This document shows, piece by piece, positions 7,101 through 10,013 of a DNA stretch of 10,013 nucleotides. The notes beneath the pieces are model-generated. The model searched no databases, had not been told where the DNA came from, and saw only the letters and a list, made by a program, of their open reading frames with translations. Both the position numbers and the translations under genes were made by a program. Source of the DNA: Chlamydiota bacterium (GTDB lineage: Bacteria > Auribacterota > UBA3054 > B51-G9); assembly GCA_003648225.1 (NCBI GenBank), contig QMOL01000077.1:1-10013 (forward strand), given 5' to 3'. Numbering within the stretch: position 1 is the stretch's first letter; each line of letters opens with the position of its first letter.

Positions 7101-10013
7101 CCTCAACTTTTAAGAAGGTTTGCAAAGCATTCGCATCTTCAAGAATAATTGAACATCCGATAACGCCATCGGTTGGATTATTAGCATTTCCAAGAATATC
7201 AGCACCATTCCACAAAGCGTAAGAAGAACCATCCGAAAATGAATCTCCGGGAGGCAAGAATTGAAAATTGACATCAGCATTTCCCGAACTAATTCCACGA
7301 AGAACAAGTTTACCCAAACTTTTTCCGCTAATATTAGATGCAGGATCAATTGCCTCAGCAAACATCCAAATATAATTTCCGGCATTTTGCCAATAAACAT
7401 TTGTTAATAAAGAATCATTGGGAACAAAATCAAAAAAACTAAAATGTGCAGAGTCATAATTTATTGAAATACCAAGTGTGTCAACTCTCGCTTTATTTAC
7501 AGCATGAACCTTTATTTTTATATTAACATTATCCCCAACGTTAATGTTATTCAAATCCGGTTCGGCAACATACGCCAAACTTTTATATGGACGGATATCA
7601 AGTCTGACATCAGCCGGCATATCTTCAGTCCACGTATTAGGAGAATCAAGAACATCCATCCAATTTTTAATTACCATTGTTCCGAAGTCCGGATTTGGAC
7701 TCATAGGATCAGGCGCTCGTGATATGATTTTTGTCTGTCCGCTTTTAACAGGGATGAAATTTATACGCATAAGACATCCTGTTGACGTAATTGTTTCATT
7801 CCAGCTTGCCACAATTGAAACAAGATTTGAATTCCCGTTTGGTAAAGTGTCGATTTCAATGTCATCAGGAATAATATCGCAGTTTTTCACACCGGTATAT
7901 ATTAACATTTCCGGGTCATATTCAAGCAGCAAACTTACTGTATCATAATGAGTTGTCAGTAAATTATCTAATTGTAAAGAAACGGAAATGGTATCACCTG
8001 TCCAATAATGTTGAAAATCAGTATTGAATTTCAGGAGAATTCCTGCTTTATTCGGCTTAATATTAAAGCCTATGTCATACATACCATCGAAATGATTATC
8101 GGATAATTTTAATACATCGATATTATTTATCAAAGCACACGTTTCAGTTTGAAAGTTATATCCGCCTGATTTGGTAATATAAGAAATCTTCGCAATACCA
8201 TCTTTTTCCGCCTGACATTCAATGGTTGCAACTACGCCATCATTAACTCCATTTAAAATATTAGTTTTAATAGTTATCTTAACATCATGCAGATTTGCTC
8301 CGAAATCTGCCGCGAAATATTCCTCCGGAACAATCTCTCCGTTTACCGCGTTAAGAAAAGAAAAATCCGCGTGACTTGAATCATCGCGCTCTATATGTTG
8401 ACAAATATAATCCCATGGATTATCCAGTTGAGAATAAAGCTGAATATGAAAAATATCTCCGACAGAAATATCAGGTTCAACAACTTGCATATAGAAACCC
8501 GTTCCTGATTGTGGTAAAATAACGTCCTGGAAAAAAATGTCATCAAATACCACAATAGATTCACCAGCTGTATTCTTTGTTTTAAAATAAATAGTTTTTG
8601 TTCCATCCCCTGCACTGCTTATAAAAAATTCAGGGTCGGGTGAATATGCTTTCCAAGTAGAATTGCTAAACAAAATATCTTCGCTTGCCATATAATGAGT
8701 CGGAGAATTATTAGCAGTATTATTAAGAACAACAAGACGGTTTGAAATGGTTGCATCACCATTGTTTATCGCGAAATCAGTGACATTAGGCGCTACTATG
8801 AATGTAATATCGTCACTTACAACGGTTGATTCTCCGGCAGCATTACGTGTTTTGAAATAAATCGTTTTTAATCCTCCGCCGGCACTCAGCATAAATACCG
8901 ATGCAGAAACATAGGCCTGCCAGCTTTCGCCGATAAATGAAGAATTTTCGCTCACCATATATTCCGTAGGATTATTATTGCAGAAATTGTTTAATATAAC
9001 TGTTTGATTTGTTGTTGAAGCTGCTCCGGTATCTATCTCAAAAGTTGTTATTTCCGGGGTAACAATAAGCAAAATACTGTTGCTTGCAACATCAGATTCA
9101 CCACCACTATTACGAACTTTAAAATAAATTGTTTTAGTACCAGAATTGGGCGTAAGGGTGAAATAAGGCGCGGTAGAATAAGCGAGCCAGCTTGCTCCTA
9201 CAAACGAAGAATTTTCGCTTGCCATATATTCTGCAGGGTTATTATTGCAGGAATTATTTAATATAACCGTTTTATTTGTAGTTGAAGCCGCTAAGTTATT
9301 TATCTCAAAAGTTGTTATTTCCGGCAGTGGTATTATTTCTTTAACAAAATTCCAAGATAATATTATATTGCCGAATTCCGAATCATCAATACCGTCAACA
9401 GCAAAATAATATGTTGCTCCTGAAATAACATTCGTGGTTATCTCACTCCAGAATTCCCCGCCATTCTCTTCGTCATCATCGGCAGCTATTTCTGTTAAAG
9501 CGTTTACAGCAGTACCGGTGTACATTCCAAGTACAGTGTCAAAGATATCATGTGACGTGTTAGTGCTGCCTTCCGTGCGAACATTAAAAATTCCATTAGC
9601 GGCAGCAGTCCACTTCCACCAGACAGAATGATAAGGACCGCCATTTTCAGCATGTTCAGGTTCGCCGTCTTCTGAGGTTCCATAAACATTATTTCCCAAT
9701 GCCACACCATTTGTGCCTATTAGTTCTGTCGCATTAGTAAAATTATCATTTACGGGAGTAAAACCTTCAGACAGGAAATCCCAGACTAAAATTATATTTC
9801 CTGTGTTGGTATTAGAAAAACCGTCAATAGCAAAATAATAGGTGACGCCCGCCATAACATTATTAGTTATTTTACTCCACTTCTCGCTGCTGTTTTCTTC
9901 GTCATCATTGGATGCTATTTCTGTCAAAGCTTTTACGACATCACCGGTGTAGATTCCGAGAACAGTATCAAAATCACTGCCGACGGTTGAAACTGAAAGG
10001 GTTCCGTTGCTAA
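4108..10013 (-). CDS. Giant mosaic surface protein, C-terminal 1967 residues (5' end outside window)
   Basis: This very large, probably extracellular protein is built from adhesion-type domains. The frame stays open to the right edge (SNGTLSVSTVGSDFDTVLG), so the TTG at 9927 is not a start. Counting that TTG codon as residue 1, the order is: partial PPC-like domain (to about 51), complete PPC-like domain (59-194, with NDNFTNATEL, SVWWKWTA, FDTVLGMYTG, TYYFAVDG), three 89-residue Ig-like repeats (202-468), six cohesin-like modules of about 150 residues (475-1379), a possible cadherin/Ig-like segment (about 1381-1495, with GTQIFKVTVTD), and a glycine-punctuated solenoid-like region (about 1508-1939). 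I recall similar mosaic proteins in Lentisphaerae and other PVC bacteria. No catalytic motif, membrane anchor or PEP-CTERM tail is seen; it ends TYYINGVKK. The signal peptide and promoter would lie beyond the window. Adhesion or matrix function is inferred from the domain types only. Confidence 0.93.
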   Translation of the reverse strand, partial: SNGTLSVSTVGSDFDTVLGIYTGDVVKALTEIASNDDEENSSEKWSKITNNVMAGVTYYFAIDGFSNTNTGNIILVWDFLSEGFTPVNDNFTNATELIGTNGVALGNNVYGTSEDGEPEHAENGGPYHSVWWKWTAAANGIFNVRTEGSTNTSHDIFDTVLGMYTGTAVNALTEIAADDDEENGGEFWSEITTNVISGATYYFAVDGIDDSEFGNIILSWNFVKEIIPLPEITTFEINNLAASTTNKTVILNNSCNNNPAEYMASENSSFVGASWLAYSTAPYFTLTPNSGTKTIYFKVRNSGGESDVASNSILLIVTPEITTFEIDTGAASTTNQTVILNNFCNNNPTEYMVSENSSFIGESWQAYVSASVFMLSAGGGLKTIYFKTRNAAGESTVVSDDITFIVAPNVTDFAINNGDATISNRLVVLNNTANNSPTHYMASEDILFSNSTWKAYSPDPEFFISSAGDGTKTIYFKTKNTAGESIVVFDDIFFQDVILPQSGTGFYMQVVEPDISVGDIFHIQLYSQLDNPWDYICQHIERDDSSHADFSFLNAVNGEIVPEEYFAADFGANLHDVKITIKTNILNGVNDGVVATIECQAEKDGIAKISYITKSGGYNFQTETCALINNIDVLKLSDNHFDGMYDIGFNIKPNKAGILLKFNTDFQHYWTGDTISVSLQLDNLLTTHYDTVSLLLEYDPEMLIYTGVKNCDIIPDDIEIDTLPNGNSNLVSIVASWNETITSTGCLMRINFIPVKSGQTKIISRAPDPMSPNPDFGTMVIKNWMDVLDSPNTWTEDMPADVRLDIRPYKSLAYVAEPDLNNINVGDNVNIKIKVHAVNKARVDTLGISINYDSAHFSFFDFVPNDSLLTNVYWQNAGNYIWMFAEAIDPASNISGKSLGKLVLRGISSGNADVNFQFLPPGDSFSDGSSYALWNGADILGNANNPTDGVIGCSIILEDANALQTFLKVEGKDIVPKNSEYEAAIVAVTNSPVNPDYIEIEFNWDVNKFKYKNYDIVSQTATFSDYLNTSEGRLTIWSDNVSADDCIGTVAVVRLVAVNKGDAKLKLIPPSKSISNGTKFLDASDNDLLGFNTDPDDGIINKAVVITDVEAFHLYFESSTNIISPNKEFFLDIMITNFSQGAYYSNISVMIEYDSKNISITSVSNANLAGGVLVAETYSGNYYSVEFAWPEPTNALGRIVTIQAETANDLPVTFNYAFGSFPGSFPGTYILNGQTDMLGSPDFSQDGIDGLKLENSTFPYGATLHFNVPANVTLGDIFTAEIILSNNSAVKVTSLNILFDFEKDSFEVENVLQGELGGTVTKMNVNHLNGQVHYSETFTQPTLVSGVVCRLKIFARSATGSGEIYSIAPSSEYDKDGTFVRNGNTDVLGDCENENDGGADMDVAIEVSDSSFPSLYLDDYNCYNINSKGSMVFDEVGNTYFNNRDIYSEALVWNIEQIEGDKAELAMIMPIPPYPMLIYPKVDSVGTQIFKVTVTDYENPLLYSYDYVGLIFESSSELEYPPATDKITYTEPLYSYKSKTGKCTFQNGSFTITGGADDDSLIIKSVGNYEKISSDCGLKKLKMQGSLNNLVVNGPLGSVIIKSGNLGNVSAESINLISVTAPRNYVKSESDFSDSIDDPQGLIGYVSSKGDIGTIIVKSGDLGELDFAEDYGQTVISSNGNIGKIIVKGKKRKYFEKGYGITAYLGGGNIYANILAPKGSIKKIFANNNIGWENIDEPAIISAANDIDSINISWSKIRDGDAPTFYANVFSKGDIKRIVLKGAYLGSDDLQTTINANNIGSVICKLWRDYYLDDGDPWVDIYGGDVFINIVAKNSLKNVSGAGDYFTSRILAGADISKISYKGYRDEEGEFYGGDIEDTFVAAGLNINGIRNVGSLKNVKAGNDILNSIFLAGCVYADEKPGYLGNIDKITAKGTIADSIFGSMERPGFKTKQLRERLTYYINGVKK
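4111..5406 (-). other. Glycine-punctuated solenoid-like C-terminal region
   Basis: About 430 residues carry irregular short repeats of the type G-[ND/S]-[IL]-x-x-I-x-[VA]-K-G. Examples are GSVIIKSGNLGNV, KGDIGTIIVKSGDLGEL, NGNIGKIIVKG, KGDIKRIVLKG and LGNIDKITAKG. Alternating Ile/Val with Gly/Asn turns is typical of a right-handed beta-helix or similar solenoid. Inserts of acidic and aromatic residues (RDYYLDDGDPWVDIYGG, GYRDEEGEFYGG) break the pattern at intervals. The segment near the end (GTIADSIFGSMERPGF) recalls endings seen in other large PVC surface proteins. It ends in a short basic tail without a sorting motif. Confidence 0.6.
5443..5787 (-). other. Possible cadherin/Ig-like segment of the giant protein
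   Basis: Residues about 1381-1495 sit between the last cohesin-like module and the C-terminal solenoid. EALVWNIEQIEGDKAELAM followed by VGTQIFKVTVTDYENPL resembles the paired strands of Ig/cadherin-like domains that end with a V-V-D type strand. Only this weak pattern supports the call. It does not continue either neighbouring repeat. Confidence 0.4.
5791..8505 (-). repeat. Six tandem cohesin-like beta modules with a D-x-L-G...D-G end signature
   Basis: Modules lie at about 8059-8505, 7591-8043, 7144-7578, 6697-7125, 6250-6678 and 5791-6228. Starts are spaced 149-155 residues apart. Each begins with a beta-strand and a GD or NKE turn (SVGDIFHIQL, WTGDTISVSL, NVGDNVNIKI, TLGDIFTAEI), has a central strand of the type LNILFDFEKDSF or VSLLLEYDPEML, and ends with a D-[VIML]-L signature and a D-G about ten residues later. 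The strand order and lengths suggest the cohesin-like fold, but sequence identity between modules is low. No dockerin is seen. Confidence 0.65.
8524..9324 (-). repeat. Three Ig-like repeats of exactly 89 residues (267 bp)
   Basis: The units are at 9058-9324, 8791-9057 and 8524-8790. Each follows the plan TTFEIN, then T-N-TVILNN, then P-EYM-SE, then W-AY, then KTIYFK-RN-GES. The first two are about two thirds identical by eye and share long near-identical DNA stretches; the third is more diverged (THYMASED, TKTIYFKTKN). The period has no insertion or deletion. The sequence type matches all-beta repeat domains seen in secreted proteins of PVC bacteria and spirochaetes. Confidence 0.85.
9346..10013 (-). 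repeat. Tandem PPC-like domains (one partial, one complete)
   Basis: The complete copy is at 9346-9753. The partial copy runs from 9775 to the window edge. Matching points (FDTVLG) are 143 residues apart. Shared blocks include NALTEIA/KALTEIA, DDEEN, TYYFA-DG and GNIIL. PPC-like domains often flank secreted enzymes and adhesins and fold as beta-sandwiches. The acidic DDEEN block could bind metal, which is inference. Confidence 0.8.

Noticed and set aside
7544..7948. A 134-codon + strand frame and others opposite the giant gene (for example 6277-6570)
   Set aside because: They lie wholly antisense to a continuous domain-rich coding region and show no recognisable protein features or ribosome-binding site.
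5791..8505. Dockerin or EF-hand reading of the D-x-L-G...D-G signature
   Set aside because: The dockerin loop pattern D-x-N-x-D-G with a second loop is absent; the spacing and the Leu-Gly step do not fit an EF-hand.
9925..9927. TTG as start codon of the giant gene
   Set aside because: The same frame stays open for 28 more codons to the window edge and continues a PPC-like domain (FDTVLGIYTG) that matches the second copy, so the true start is upstream.
4108..10013. A toxin, polymorphic effector or defence system in the giant gene
   Set aside because: No nuclease, protease, deaminase or other catalytic motif is visible, and no immunity-like gene lies beside it; all recognisable parts are beta-rich adhesion-type repeats.

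Overview
The window is AT-rich bacterial chromosome with four protein-coding genes. Three read rightward: the 3' part of carB, a small secreted repeat protein, and an M14 zinc carboxypeptidase. One very large gene reads leftward and fills bases 4108 to the right edge. The gene types point to a Gram-negative environmental bacterium of the PVC group, most likely Lentisphaerota or a relative such as Kiritimatiellota. This rests on a family resemblance (GMQFGLVN-type surface repeats, a PEP-CTERM-like tail, a giant mosaic surface protein ending in a glycine-rich solenoid). No marker gene is present, so the lineage is an inference.

Layout. Bases 1-1386 encode the C-terminal 461 residues of the carbamoyl-phosphate synthase large subunit (pyrimidine and arginine synthesis), the only housekeeping gene here. 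Bases 1387-1750 are non-coding: a cluster of inverted repeats, then a strong sigma70-type promoter (TTGACA, 17 bp, TATTAT) and a good ribosome-binding site for the next gene. Bases 1751-2335 encode a 194-residue exported protein with 14-residue GLQ/GMQ repeats. Bases 2336-2444 are a short spacer with one hairpin. Bases 2445-4127 encode an exported 560-residue zinc carboxypeptidase with a complete active site and a PEP-CTERM-like C-terminal tail. It converges on the giant gene, and the two coding regions overlap by 20 bp.

The giant leftward gene has 1967 visible codons and is open at the right edge. In protein order it contains: a partial and a complete PPC-like domain of about 140 residues; three Ig-like repeats of exactly 89 residues; six cohesin-like beta modules of about 150 residues, each ending in a conserved D-x-L-G...D-G signature; a possible cadherin/Ig-like segment; and a roughly 430-residue glycine-punctuated solenoid-like C-terminus. 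It looks like an extracellular adhesion or matrix protein. No catalytic motif was recognised.

From 1751 onward everything looks exported, so this is a cell-surface locus beside a core metabolic gene. Nothing shows that the three surface genes work together. The most unusual points are the internal architecture of the giant protein, the repeated D-x-L-G...D-G signature, the atypical sorting tail of the peptidase, and the convergent overlap that encodes both basic C-terminal tails.
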